This document shows positions 1 to 12,800 of a DNA stretch of 64,000 nucleotides, piece after piece. Position 1 is the first letter of the stretch, and every line of letters begins with the position of its first letter. The translations under genes were made by a program, and so were the position numbers. Below the pieces are notes generated by a model that saw nothing but the letters and a program-made list of their open reading frames with translations, was not told where the DNA came from and made no database searches. Origin of the DNA: Bombus terrestris (taxonomy: Eukaryota > Arthropoda > Insecta > Hymenoptera > Apidae). The stretch lies in NCBI RefSeq assembly GCF_910591885.1, contig NC_063282.1, forward strand, positions 1,118,001 to 1,182,000. Reading direction: 5' to 3'.

Positions 1-708
1 CTAAATCAAATTTCTTGTTTATTACCTTCATATTTATTCTGTTCCATAATTATGATTATAATGTTTGCAATTAATTGAACAATTTAAATATATATATATA
101 TATAATAAATTATAACATAAACAATGTAAATTATGTTTGAATGCACGTACAATAAGGCGTAAGGTTGTATTACATAATTCACATTAATATGATAAGAAAG
201 AATATACATATATGTACACGTGAATATTTTATAAATAATTTTTCAATTTACTCATTCTTATAACTGGTACGATCAGTAAACGAACGATTTCTCTGGAATG
301 CTGCTTCTTCTATTTGTTATATACGTATTTATTATATACGTTTCTTTTCTTGCATAGTTCACTATTTTCGTATACGTGTTTAAAAAGGATAATTATTCGT
401 AATTATTTATCACGATATCTCGTATTTACCTAATGCTGCTAATGCTTAAATGCTTCAATTTACAACGAATAAATATCGACTGAAACAATACCTTTAAATC
501 GAATATTTATATATATCGAGTACTCTATAATCGATATCTCGTTTCGATATATGAAAATTCGATTAATCGATATCGGTAAAAAAGAATTAGCACTATATAC
601 ATATAAGAGTATAGTCTATACAACCATATCAGCTCATAGATACATATCATACTTGTTCAGCAGTCGGGAATTGTGTTACGTTTGGATCGGAAGAATTGTC
701 ATAGAAAA
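1..708. other. AT-rich 5' flank of the ATP synthase d gene
   Basis: No coding exon is recognisable here. The stretch is strongly AT-rich. Two ATCGATAT motifs (about 530-537 and 566-573) lie 140-180 bp before the start codon of the next gene. They resemble the insect DRE promoter element (TATCGATA) but do not match it exactly, so a promoter role is inference only. Confidence 0.4.
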
Positions 709-1724
709 ATGTCACGACAAGCAATTAAAGCGATAAATTGGGCTGCTCTCGCTGAGCGAATTCCAGAAGCTGAAAAAGCTGCTTTGGCCGCTTTTAAATC
801 AAAGTCTGATAAATATTTACAACGGTTAGTAAAATTCATAAGATCATTCCATTATTCGATCATTTATCCTGTTATATAATATTTTCACATGTTCCTATTG
901 AATCCTTACTTTAGATTGGTCGAGTGATTTAAAAAATGTACTATTCTCCTTTATATAGAAATTAATGAAATTGTAGTTCTTTCCCATTAAATTTTTGTAT
1001 GAGTAAATCTAGGTAAACTGACCTAACCTTGTTAGTACTGATTTCAAAATAGCTATAAGTATATTGCAGTAATAACTTGTCAGAAAATTGATTCAAACAT
1101 AATAAACGAAAGAGTTGTGTCATTTAAAATAATCACTTTATACCAATGTAAATAAATTATTATATTTGTATAAAATATAACATATCCAAATAGATATAAG
1201 ACAATAAAAAAATATTTTTATATAATATATATTTTATAGTATGATGGCTAATCCAGAAGCTCTACCAAAAATTGACTGGGCATATTATAAAAAAGTTATT
1301 GTGACTCCGGGTTTAGTAGATAGATTTCAAAAAGAATATGAATCATTATCAATACCATATCCAGCTGATAATTATACAGCAGAAATTGAAGCTGCAAAGA
1401 ATGAAACCGTAATAATATATTTCTGTTTACTTTATATTTTATAATATAAATTGAATTTTATAAAGAATGTTAAACATGTTACAGGCTAAGAAAATAGAAA
1501 GTTTCATTCAAGAATTAAATGCTGACATTCAAGAAATGCATAAAGGTTTGGACAAGCTAAACGATATGATACCGTTCTCTGAGATGACTATGGATGATTA
1601 TGTTGATTTGAAACCAGATGGATGTATGCAACTAGATAAAGTTACAACCTGGCCTCATGACGAGTCAACTCAAGAACATAACTCTAATAATGAAGATTCA
1701 AAAGAAAGCAGCAGTGGTCATTAA
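709..1724 (+). CDS. ATPsynD: ATP synthase subunit d, mitochondrial
   Basis: Peripheral-stalk subunit d of mitochondrial F1Fo ATP synthase, which helps hold the F1 head static against the rotor at the inner membrane. Three exons, 709-824, 1240-1408 and 1485-1724, join in frame across GT-AG introns to give about 174 residues, the usual length of this family. The N-terminus MSRQAIKAINWAALAERIP and the second-exon stretch around LPKIDWAYYKK are typical of insect subunit d. The third exon carries the amphipathic helical part and ends in an acidic, serine-rich tail. The start at 709 follows AGAAAA and is the only ATG that keeps the conserved N-terminus. It lies head to tail with Smg1, 2.1 kb upstream of it. 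Identity is from remembered family motifs, not alignment. Confidence 0.93.
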
Positions 1725-3844
1725 ATTTAACTTGGAATGTGTTATAGTTCTGTTGTAATATTCATTATAGCTTCTCCATTGAGCTATTAACAATATATAC
1801 TATTAAACTATTCATACAAAAATTTAGTAAGGTTCTGACACTAAACTTATAAAATATTAAATACATTGAAAGCATAATTTTGTTCATTATAATCGACTTT
1901 TAGTTAAAAATATGCTCAAACTATAAGTAAATCAACTTTGGTAATTTATTATTTGTTAAGTAATATTTATTAAGTAATGAATTGTTATGAAAACGATGTA
2001 AACAAAATATCATAATTTAACATATTATTTTCAATGCTGTATTTGTTAAATTTGCTACAGTACTTTGTTTTTTCTTCCCAAATTATGCCATTTATTACAG
2101 AACTACCGCTTTTAAAAATTATGCATAACATATCTAAAAAAAACGAGGGATATCTTACGAATATTATATATTTTTTTTATTGTTTTTCTTTTAGAATTTT
2201 TTGGTATACATGGTGTGTAATATATCAATTTATATAATTTAAAATCTATAATACAGATCATTAGTTGGAAACTTACTAGAAAGATACAACATCCTCCTAA
2301 ATAACCTTGTTCGTTATTTGTGTTACAGTTACAGACACCTAACCTTAAGTTTTAATAAATATGCGTTCTGAAAACGGTAAACATTTTTAAAGGCTTATTC
2401 TCAAGAAACCTAGGTTTAGTGAGAAAATCAATTACGATTGTTGGTACATTTTCGTTTGACACTAGATAGAATGCGGCTTTTCTACGATTACATATCAAGA
2501 AGTGTGAAAAATTATACATTATTTCGTCTATGTATAAATGTGTATCCTATCAATTTCACATGGTGTATTTGCTTATCAGTGGCATCATTGATGGTTTTCT
2601 TGGATTAATTCTAATGGCATTGGTTGATCCAAACCAATTGGATATCAGAATCGATTGAGATATTTTTTCAACAATATTTTACATTGGTTCAAGTTTTATT
2701 TAGTTGCTTCATCGTTTCATTGTACTTAGCTTCATCCCAGTAGGAGACGTAGAAGCGTAACGTAATTATACGTAACCATACTAAAATTCTTAATTTATGT
2801 ATGCAGATACAAAATAATTATATTTACTTTAAATAATTTTTCTTTATATTAAGTGCAAGTGTCTGTTTGCTTCGTTAGCCAGATCGTTATTATTTAGAAC
2901 TCATATAATATAAGGTACCCAACAAACTGATTCAATTGTTTTTCTATGAATATTTTCATTTCACCATTTTTTCTTATTTTATCTGTATATTACTTCTTTC
3001 TTACACACGATGTTCCAGGAATCTCGAAAAAAATTGTAGGATTAAAAAGAATAATGTTAAAAATGCTACTCGATGTTTACAGAAAGCATGTCAATGAACA
3101 GTGTGGAAGGTACCACTCGTAAATAATGGTTAATCCGTTTCAATTTCGTGGTTGGTTGTTGGTTCTTGTGTATCCACCTAAATAAGTTAATTTAAACAGA
3201 TACATATGTACGATTTTTCGGAAATTCCAAAGAGTCTTTCATGCCTATATCGGTATACAAATAAAACCGTAATATATTTTGATTTTTACCAATTTATAAG
3301 TCGCTATAAAAGTTCTCTGTTGATCGGTTGTTGTCGATACAGTGTGTACTTATAGATCGAACGCGTGGAGAATCGGTTACGATACTGTTTCACCTTTCGA
3401 TATCTTCTTTCGATTATTTTCCACGAAATATTTTCCAAAAGAAATCAAAGTGTGTTCCATGTTCTATGCGATTACGATATTACTTTCCAAGGGAACGGTA
3501 CTTACATAAACTGAAATAGATATTACGACAGTTAATCACTCTATGAATTATCGTATCTTTTATACGTAAATAACTTGAACGTCGTTTTTATTTGAGAAAC
3601 TTTGTAATAGATTTTGATTGTATTGCAGAATTTATCTTATTTTTTCATTACTACTTTTCATTTATTTTATGACCATTGAACTTTGTACACCAAGGATGTA
3701 GGTGCGAATAATGTAACCTTAAGAATATGTGAAAGTTATTGAATTCTGGCGTGCCGTAATCAATTATAGAATACTTATGATTTTATGCTTTTTAATATTT
3801 ATTAATATAAAAAATTACTATTACCTGCGATTGGTATATTATTA
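1725..3844. other. Intergenic region between ATPsynD and Smg1
   Basis: No conserved coding exon is visible. The first few hundred bases are probably the ATPsynD 3' UTR. The part nearest Smg1 is presumably its promoter and 5' UTR. Short open frames at about 2034-2237 and 3328-3519 have no recognisable protein features. Confidence 0.5.
3305..3312 (+). promoter_or_regulatory. TATA-like box upstream of Smg1
   Basis: The sequence TATAAAAG sits 533 bp before the Smg1 start codon on the same strand. A start about 30 bp downstream would give a 5' UTR of roughly 500 nt. TATA boxes are unusual for housekeeping genes, so this may be chance. Confidence 0.25.
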
Positions 3845-6800
3845 ATGCAAAGTGTAGGTCATGCAGATCATCTGCAGAGTAATGTAATGAATAGCTGTGG
3901 GAACTCTAATATTAGCACAAAGCTACGTGGATCTAAGTGTTCGGAGATACAGGAAGAATCTGTTAGTAACAATCGAGCTAGTGTGTTGGAGAAAGGAGAT
4001 GTTGGTGTTCTAAGTGGATATAACTCCAATGATTTTAATGCTCCAAGAGGCACTTTGGTCATTTGCCCAAGAAATACAAACAACTATTCGTCTGATCATA
4101 GTTTTTCCAGATTTAAACCAAGGTAAATTATTCTTCCAATTGTTTATTAAAATTTCCTATTCTTTTTTATTTAATAAGTTTTTTATATTATTATAGAATT
4201 GGTGGAGCTCCACGCAATGAATTTCGAATGGCTCGAGGAGGTAGCTCTGGAGATCGTGCCAGAGGTTCTTTACGGGGTAGGGCCTTTAAAAAGACACCTA
4301 TCGAACGTGATTCCAATACAGAAACTAGTTACTACCCTACGACTAGACCAAAATTTCAAGAATCGCTGAAAAATCAAGAAAATGTACAAGGAAAATATTA
4401 TGACGACAAAAGAATAAATGGTCCAAATTGTTTTTTATCTCTAGAATATACTGAGAAAATATGTTTCATATTGCAATCAAATATATTAATTGATATTTCG
4501 GTATTACAGAAGATTCTAGAATTTCCAAACTTTTAAGAAGATTGTATCGGGAAGATGATTATGATCATTTTATGCTGTTGTGCAAACAAGCACAAGAAGG
4601 TATAATAGCGCTTGAAAATCAAAGATACATAAGACGAAATTTAGATGTCATCTGTGAAAGCCTATTAGATATACTACATACTGGGCCTGGACAAGAAGCA
4701 AAACAGCAAGTCGCAAAATGTTTAGGACGCATTGGTTATGCAACAGAACAAGATTATAAACGGTAAACAAATGATCTAATAGTGTACAGTGCGTTCATGA
4801 AATGTAACATTTCTTTCAATATAAGTTAAATTTTTGGTGTGAAAATCCACAGGTACATGGATTGGGTCTTTAATAAATATTCACTGGAACGGAAAGATGA
4901 TATAAAGTGCCTTCTAATTAAATCATTCGTTGAAGCTTTTAAATTGGATGCAGAGGCGCCAAGGCTAAAAGAATTTTCAGTGGTACTTAAATTTTCTTTT
5001 CTCATTTCTTAATTTAATAGATATTGTGCAAGTTTGTAATTTTTTTCCGATTGGACTGAAGAAAGAAACAAAACTAATTATTTTAAATAAAGTACATTAG
5101 ATATTCTTTCAGCTAATGATGTCGCAATTGCAATCGACGCTAGAAAATGTTGATCGGTCGGATCTATTAGTAGCAACAGTGGATGCGATATTACTGATAA
5201 TGGAGTCTTATCCTGAAACGTTTTCAAATCATTTCCGTGATACAGTTGATATATTAGTTGGCTGGCATATCGACTTAACACAACAAAAGACAATTGTAGC
5301 TTATGCCAGTCGTAGTTTGCAAAGATTACGAACTTTCTGGATAGCAGATTTACAGTTTACTTTGACCCTACTAGGACAATTTTTAGAGGACATGGAAAGC
5401 TATGACGAGGAATTATCTTTACCAGAATGTGGTAGGAGTTCCCCTGGAGATGAAGCATCCTCCACTTCCAAAGAATCTATTCGACGCATTACGTCCTTGA
5501 TCTCGGTGTTTAATACAGTTACGAAAAGTATATCTGAGCATTTGAATCCTAATCTCACACCAAGTGTGCAGTGGTCATTTTTATCTGATTGTTTATCAAA
5601 AATGCTGAAAACAGTCGTTAAAGCGATTGAATTGGACAACGATGAAATCTGGCTTTCGAATTTTAAAGTCACACCCGAAATTACCGAAGAATTATTAAAA
5701 TGCGTCAAAAATGTGGGCATCGTACCATCAAAAAATTCCAATAAATCAGAACTAATCGAAGAGGATATCGTCAATATGTTTAAATCTTTGAATTTTAATA
5801 AAAATGAATTAAAAGATTTAAAGCAAAATATCGAGGAAGATGCTGCATTGAAAGAAAGAGAATCATTGTTAAATATAATACAATGGATGGAGATAAAAAT
5901 GAAGAAAGATTTAGATTTAACAGAGGAAAAAGAAGAATTAATAGTTGTTGCAAATGAATGCGCATTTTTATTATTAGGTCATCTTCAGAGTCGTATAACA
6001 AAAAATCATGAGCTACTTTATAAGTTTATTGATCTTCAGTTAAAAAGGATCAGTATCTTTTGGGATGACACAATAATTTCTATGTTAAATACTATTTCAA
6101 AAATAATAAAAGAAGTCTCCGCGAATTTGCCACTGGAACTAGTTCATAAATTGCTTGGAAAAGACTCTGCTTTACTCAAATTGAGATTTCGTGACTCAAT
6201 TCCTATCCAAAACGCCAGTCTTGGAGTATATCATAGTCTTCTTAGTCTAAAAAATATTCCATTATTACAAGAATCGTATCGTTACATATTGTCGGATTTG
6301 GAAATTGCTTATAAACTTATCTTAACAGATATCGAAAATTTAGTAACAGATAATCCATTACTTGATGATATTAAATACAAAAAGAACGATGCAGAAATTG
6401 TAGTTACCTTTTTGCTAAGAGCTCTTTCTGATATAGGTAAAAATATATGAATGCATTGTAAAATTCATCAAAGATAAGCTTATTATATATCATTTATCGA
6501 TTTATTTTATTATATTTTCTAGCTAACGCGAGTAATTCTATCATTGGTATGTGGGCATTAAAACCAAGCATTTTAGAACTCTTGGCAGTTAAGCTGAAAC
6601 CGTATGACCGCAGTTTATCGTTAACTAGTCCATTCTTGCAATATAGCATTTTGTATTTGCTATATGCGCATTGTTCTAGGTGAGTCATAAGGAAAAGAAG
6701 AACAGTAAACAACTAATTTAGCAGTTTTGATTGCACTATCTTTTTTATTCTAGATATAATCATTTTGTGCCAAGTTCAAGCTTAATAACTGGAACTACTG

Positions 6801-9800
6801 CTTGTCGTCCGATGGATATGTTTCCAGGAGCATTGGATGTTCCAACAACATCACCTACTAGTGGTCATCTTTCTATAATTCTAAATTTAATAGCTAAAAC
6901 TTATAATGAATGCACACCAGAGCAAACGTTATTCCTTTTATCAACATGGATGCAAGAAATTTGTATACAAGCAGAAAATTACATTGGCATTTTGAGTAAA
7001 ACAAAGGAGTATGAGAATGTTCTCGCAAGTCTTGTTGCGTGTGGAGCTACTATTGATCGAGATATTTCTATTGCCGTTTGTGATCTCTTTGAAATTTTAA
7101 TGAGCGCAAAAAGTGTAACCTGGAAAGAAGAAATGTATGCTTGTATTGTAGACTTGGTGATGTTACATTTAACTTCACGAGATGAAATCGTACGAGACAA
7201 GTATGGTTCATTATTGACACAAATACCTTTAAATATAGTGGTACCAAAACTTAACAGAGAGTGCTTATTGTCGGAAACGAAGGTAAGTGTAGGAAATATA
7301 TTAAAAAAAAAAAAAAATCGTGATTTACTTCAACTTTTTTTTCTTACAGAAATATCAAGGAATAAAAAATTATTCGACCGAGTCTTTAATTCTTGCTCAA
7401 AGATTACATATGCGAGGAACTAATACTGGAGAGATGCAAGCACAACATTTCAAGACTTATATGGCTTTTTTATTGCAAGAACAATATCTTGATGCAGCAG
7501 GATTGTCAGAAATATTTACTTTATGTTGGCCAATTGTGTAAGTAAAGACAGACGTAACGAATTTCAAGCTACTCAGTTTAGTTACGATAATGAGAAAATA
7601 GTACGATTTTATTTATATTTATAGATCTGAGAGCGACACTACCAAGAAGATGTATCGTTTAGCACTTGCAAATAGATCTTTCTTATACTTCTGGGCCGGT
7701 TTCGAGGCAGCTCAACATTGCGTAACGAACAAGCTTCGTACTTCATTAGGAAAGCCTCAAGAAACATTTACATCAATTGAAAATGCTTTGAAAACATTAG
7801 CACGTGAGATTTCATACAGCTCTGAAACAACGAAAAAAGAGAAACATAGCTTGGATCATCTACTAAGCGAACATACACGAGTACGATTATTTATTGAATT
7901 TCTTGAACATCTTGAGAGAGTAATACATAACGCAGCAGAAGGTTGCGCGATCGCTCTGTTACCATTGTCGAAACCAGTTAGAACCTTCTTTCATACTAAC
8001 AAATCGACTTGTAAAGAATGGTTGAATCGTATTCGATTGGCATTATGTGTAGTGTCGTTGCATCCTGGATTAGCTAGCAGTGCTCTGAGAAATAGTCAGA
8101 GATTATTAGAGGATTTAAGTAATAGCGATAATACACAGGGTATTGAATTTGAAAGAGCGACGCTTTGTACGGCACAAGCTATGGTAATATTGGGAGAAGC
8201 AGAGGCGTTACAGGGACTTTACGTTTATACTAAGGAAAAGGACAGAAAATTTCCGTGGTTGAAAGCTGCAATGGAAGAAGCTGCACATCGCTACGAATCT
8301 GCTGCCGAAGCGTATAAGTTAATTATAGAGGAGCATATGCGTGTTGCAAATAGTCGACTTGGAAAAGATGTAGACCAAGAGGAAGAGGGAGAAGATGTAG
8401 CTGACGGTAATAGCGTTGGTGGTGTTGATGGCAGTAGTGTGAATGAGGAGGTTTCCGATGGAAAAGGCAAGTCTTTTAAATCCGAAGGAGATAATCAAGT
8501 ACTTGGTTTTTGTATGCAACGATTATCTCATTGTTACGAAGCTGTCAGTGACTGGACCCGGTTAGAGGTTTGGAAACAGCAAGAGGCTGAAATTTTTGCC
8601 CGAGATAAAAGTGCCGTTCTCAGAAAACAATTATTTACGGAGAGTAGCGCTTCTCAACAAGCCAAATGTTTAAAAAAATTCGAAAATGGTGAGAACATAT
8701 GTTTAGACGACCTAACTGATTGGAGCTTACTGGATGGAGGAGCTGGTAAAACGGTAAATTGGAATTGCGCGAAAACGTTAGTGGAATGTGGTAATACATT
8801 GACTAATATTGCACTTAGAATTCATATAAATGAATATAAAGATTATTTTGAGGAAGAGATTGAACGATGCCGGAGAGTGGCAGCTAAAATTATGGAAGAA
8901 GGTCTAAGAAATGTACCTTCGGAATACTTAAACGAATCTATATTAGTACGATTTTCAGCAGATGGGTTAAAAAATATCCTTTCTGGTAAGGAAGAAAATA
9001 TATTCGAATTATATAAAAGCGAAAAACTTGATCACATGGATTCGAGCATACTGACGCGAACATTATGGTGGTCAGAATATTTCGGTAGAACAAGGAAGAA
9101 TAATAGTCCTGAAGCGCGATTAGATAATAATGGTGTAACTGATCTAAGATTGCATATTGTTCGAACTGCTAGAAAAGAAGGTAATTTTGAATTAGCGAAA
9201 CGAGAACTACTTAATTATTTGAGATCCGAACGAGAGCTTTGTCAATTTGAAGGAAGCGAACGAAATTACATTAATCCCGACTTTGATCAAGCAACTGATG
9301 ATGTTTTGAAGAACGTGATGCACATAAAATGGTCAAAGAATAATATACGTGCTTTCCGCGAATTTTCAAAATTACTATATGATATGGAACGAGTTAATAA
9401 AGCGTTAAAGGTATGTAGTGCAACTGCACTTGGAATATCTCAAACTATCGTCGATGGAGAACAGTCGGCTGATTTACGCGAGAATGGTACAATTCTACTT
9501 TTGACTCTTGGTAAATGGATACAACAAGAAATAGGCGGCATTGAAAATGGTCAATTGGAGCAGTTGCTCGAATTTGAAGCTGCCCATAATGATGGCTTGA
9601 TGAACAAGCTATTTGGCCCTACCACGAATTCAATACCTGTTTCAGATATGATAATTGGTAGATTAACGCAACTGGGTGTAAATCAATGTCCAGATTTGCC
9701 ACTTGCGTGGTGCAGTTTCGCGAGTTGGTGTTACAAATGGGGAAGAAAGATCGTAGACAATTCAAATTCAGGTCAGTTGACTGATTCGGATAGAGCAACC

Positions 9801-12800
9801 ATACGAGATTTATTACCATTTGATACAAGTGAATCTGACTTGAACGCAATCTTTTCAATTTTGTCTCAAAATAAAACAATTCCTGAAGACGAAGGCGACA
9901 TTACAGACACTTCCAATGATGTTAATACTTCAGATATGATAGAAAATCAATTACGTAGCGTTTCAATATTAAGTCGTATTAGTGCTGATCGTCTCACAAC
10001 GTTGGTCGATATCTGGAGGCAAGCACAGAAGAGGATTTATGCATATTACGAGCTTTCTGCGAACGCGTATTTCAAATACTTGCAACTTGCCGCGATTAAA
10101 GAGGCCAACGATTGTGCTACTATCACAGCTACACTTAGATTGCTACGACTAGTTGTGAAACACGCTCTCGAATTACAAAATGTTCTGGAGTCTGGCCTTT
10201 CCTCAACTCCTACTGCACCATGGAAAGAGATAATACCGCAATTGTTTTCCAGACTTAGTCATCCTGAGTCTTACGTACGTACACGAGTATCTGAATTGTT
10301 ATGCAGAGTTGCAGAGAATTCACCACACTTGATCACTTTCCCAGCTGTAGTTGGAGCGGTTTCTGGTCAAAAGAAAAATTGCAATAAAGTACTTTATGAG
10401 AAAGCAGAAACTGATTCATCTCAAAATGATTTAGATTTTATCGAAGAAGAAGAGGAAATGGACGCTGAGAGCTCTACTGTAGCTTATCAAGACGAGCAAG
10501 AAAAATTTATGGATTGTTGTTTCTCACAATTGGTAGACTGTCTATCGAATAGGATTCAAGATTCCATCGAGCAAGTGAAAATACTCGTCAAAGAGCTGCG
10601 TCGAATTACATTACTGTGGGATGAGCTGTGGTTAGCAACACTGTGTCAGCATCACACTGAAATTTCTAAGCGATTTGAACAACTGGAAATGGAAGTACAA
10701 AAAGTGCAGGATAATTCTTGGTTGAGTGTTGAGGAAAAGGATAAATTAATTGCAGAAAAACACAGAATTATATTGAAGCCAATAGTTTTTATATTAGAAA
10801 ATCTTTCGGCTATGACTTCCGTTTCTGCTGAAACACCTCATGAAAAGACATTTCAAGAGAAATTTGGTCCTTCGATAGAAGAAGCAATCAATAAATTAAA
10901 CAATCCTAAGAATCCTGCGAAACCGCAGATTGCGAGTATATGCTTGAAACAATTGGAAGGCAAATTAGCACAACGTGTACATAGACGAGCCGCGTATTCC
11001 CTTTCCATGAATGATATCAGTCCGGTATTAGCCAATTTGAGAAATACATGTATCGCTATGCCAGGTGTTGCTGCAAATGATAACAAAATTGTTACTATAA
11101 AATCTGTAGACAATAATGTTCAGATATTACCAACCAAAACGAAACCGAAAAAACTCGTGTTCCACGGTTCCGATGGACACGTATACACATATTTGTTTAA
11201 AGGTCTGGAGGACCTTCATCTGGATGAAAGAATCATGCAATTCTTAAATATATGCAACACTATGATGTCAAAAAAGGGTGATTCGAAAAAAGTATATAGG
11301 GCGCGCCATTATTCAGTTATACCATTGGGTCCACGATCTGGATTAATACAATGGGTCGATGGCGTGACACCCTTATTCGTTTTGTACAAGAGATGGCAAC
11401 AGAGAGAGAGTACTATGCTTAATAAAACTGGTAGTTCTGCAATATTAAGACCGTCTGAACTATTTTACAATAAATTAACTCCACTTCTGAAAGAGCGAGG
11501 AATCGGTCTGGAAAACAGAAAAGAATGGCCTGTTCAAGTTTTGAAACAAGTTTTAGCTGAACTAATGGCAGAAACTCCTAAGGATTTGCTAGCAAAGTTA
11601 GTTCTGTTTTCTTTCTTTATTCTCATTACTTATATTTCCTCTCCATTTCCTAGTTACTTTTTCCTGCATAAGGAAGTTATTAACGATATTTTCTGATCTT
11701 TGTTTATCGTTATAGAGAGATTTGGTGTAATAGCATAAATGTTGGAAGTTGGTGGCAAGCAACCAAAAATTACTCCTATTCGGTGGCCGTAATGTCAATT
11801 ATCGGTTATATCATTGGTCTCGGTGATAGACATTTGGATAATGTATTAGTTGATCTCAATACAGGCGAGGTTGTTCACATCGATTATAATGTTTGCTTTG
11901 AGAAAGGCAAAACTTTACGCGTACCAGAAAAAGTGCCGTTTAGAATGACTCCGAACATCAGAACAGCACTAGGGGTAACTGGAGTCGAGGTACAATAACT
12001 TTTTACGTCGTAATCATGTTATGGTATTATTATTATTATTATTATAAATAATATACACAGTTAAAATATGATATCTTCTTCTCAGGGTATATTTCGTTTG
12101 ACTTGTGAACATACGCTCCGAGTAATGCGTCGAGGACGAGAAACCTTATTGACCTTGCTTGAAGCGTTTATATATGATCCGCTAGTCGACTGGCGAGCTG
12201 GTGCGGATAACAGCATTGCAAGTTACGGAGCCTGCCAGGCTAGAGCACGATGTACAGGAATTGGAAGGAAACAATTGGAACAGGAACTAACACGAGCAAT
12301 GTTCGCCGTTCGAGCAGCAGAAATGCGTGCCGAATGGTTAGCAAATAGGTCTGTAAATCACTAACTAGATTTTACCTTTATACTCTTCATAATAATTAGT
12401 CTGTATCATATTGACTAATGATCTTTGATTCCTAGAGATGAGTTGGTGAAGATCTTTCCATCTCTGTGCCATCACTTGAATGGTTGGATAGAGGCAACGG
12501 ATATCACGCGTCAGTGTCAGGATTTATTACAAGACAGACACCAACAGCTTGCTCTAGTCAAAGAAGCACAAGCAATGGGACGTAATCATCCACTATATTC
12601 TGTAATAAAGCGTTATAATTCTTTTAAAAGAGCACGCGATGCCCATGAAAAAGCAAAAGCTGGGTTGAAAGAAAAGATTGAGGACTGTGAAAAGCAGATT
12701 AACATGCACAACGTAAGCTTTAATTATTTATTCATTATTTCTTTTATTTTGAAGAAGTTGATCGAGTTACCTTGTTATTTTAGTTAGCACTTTCAATCGT

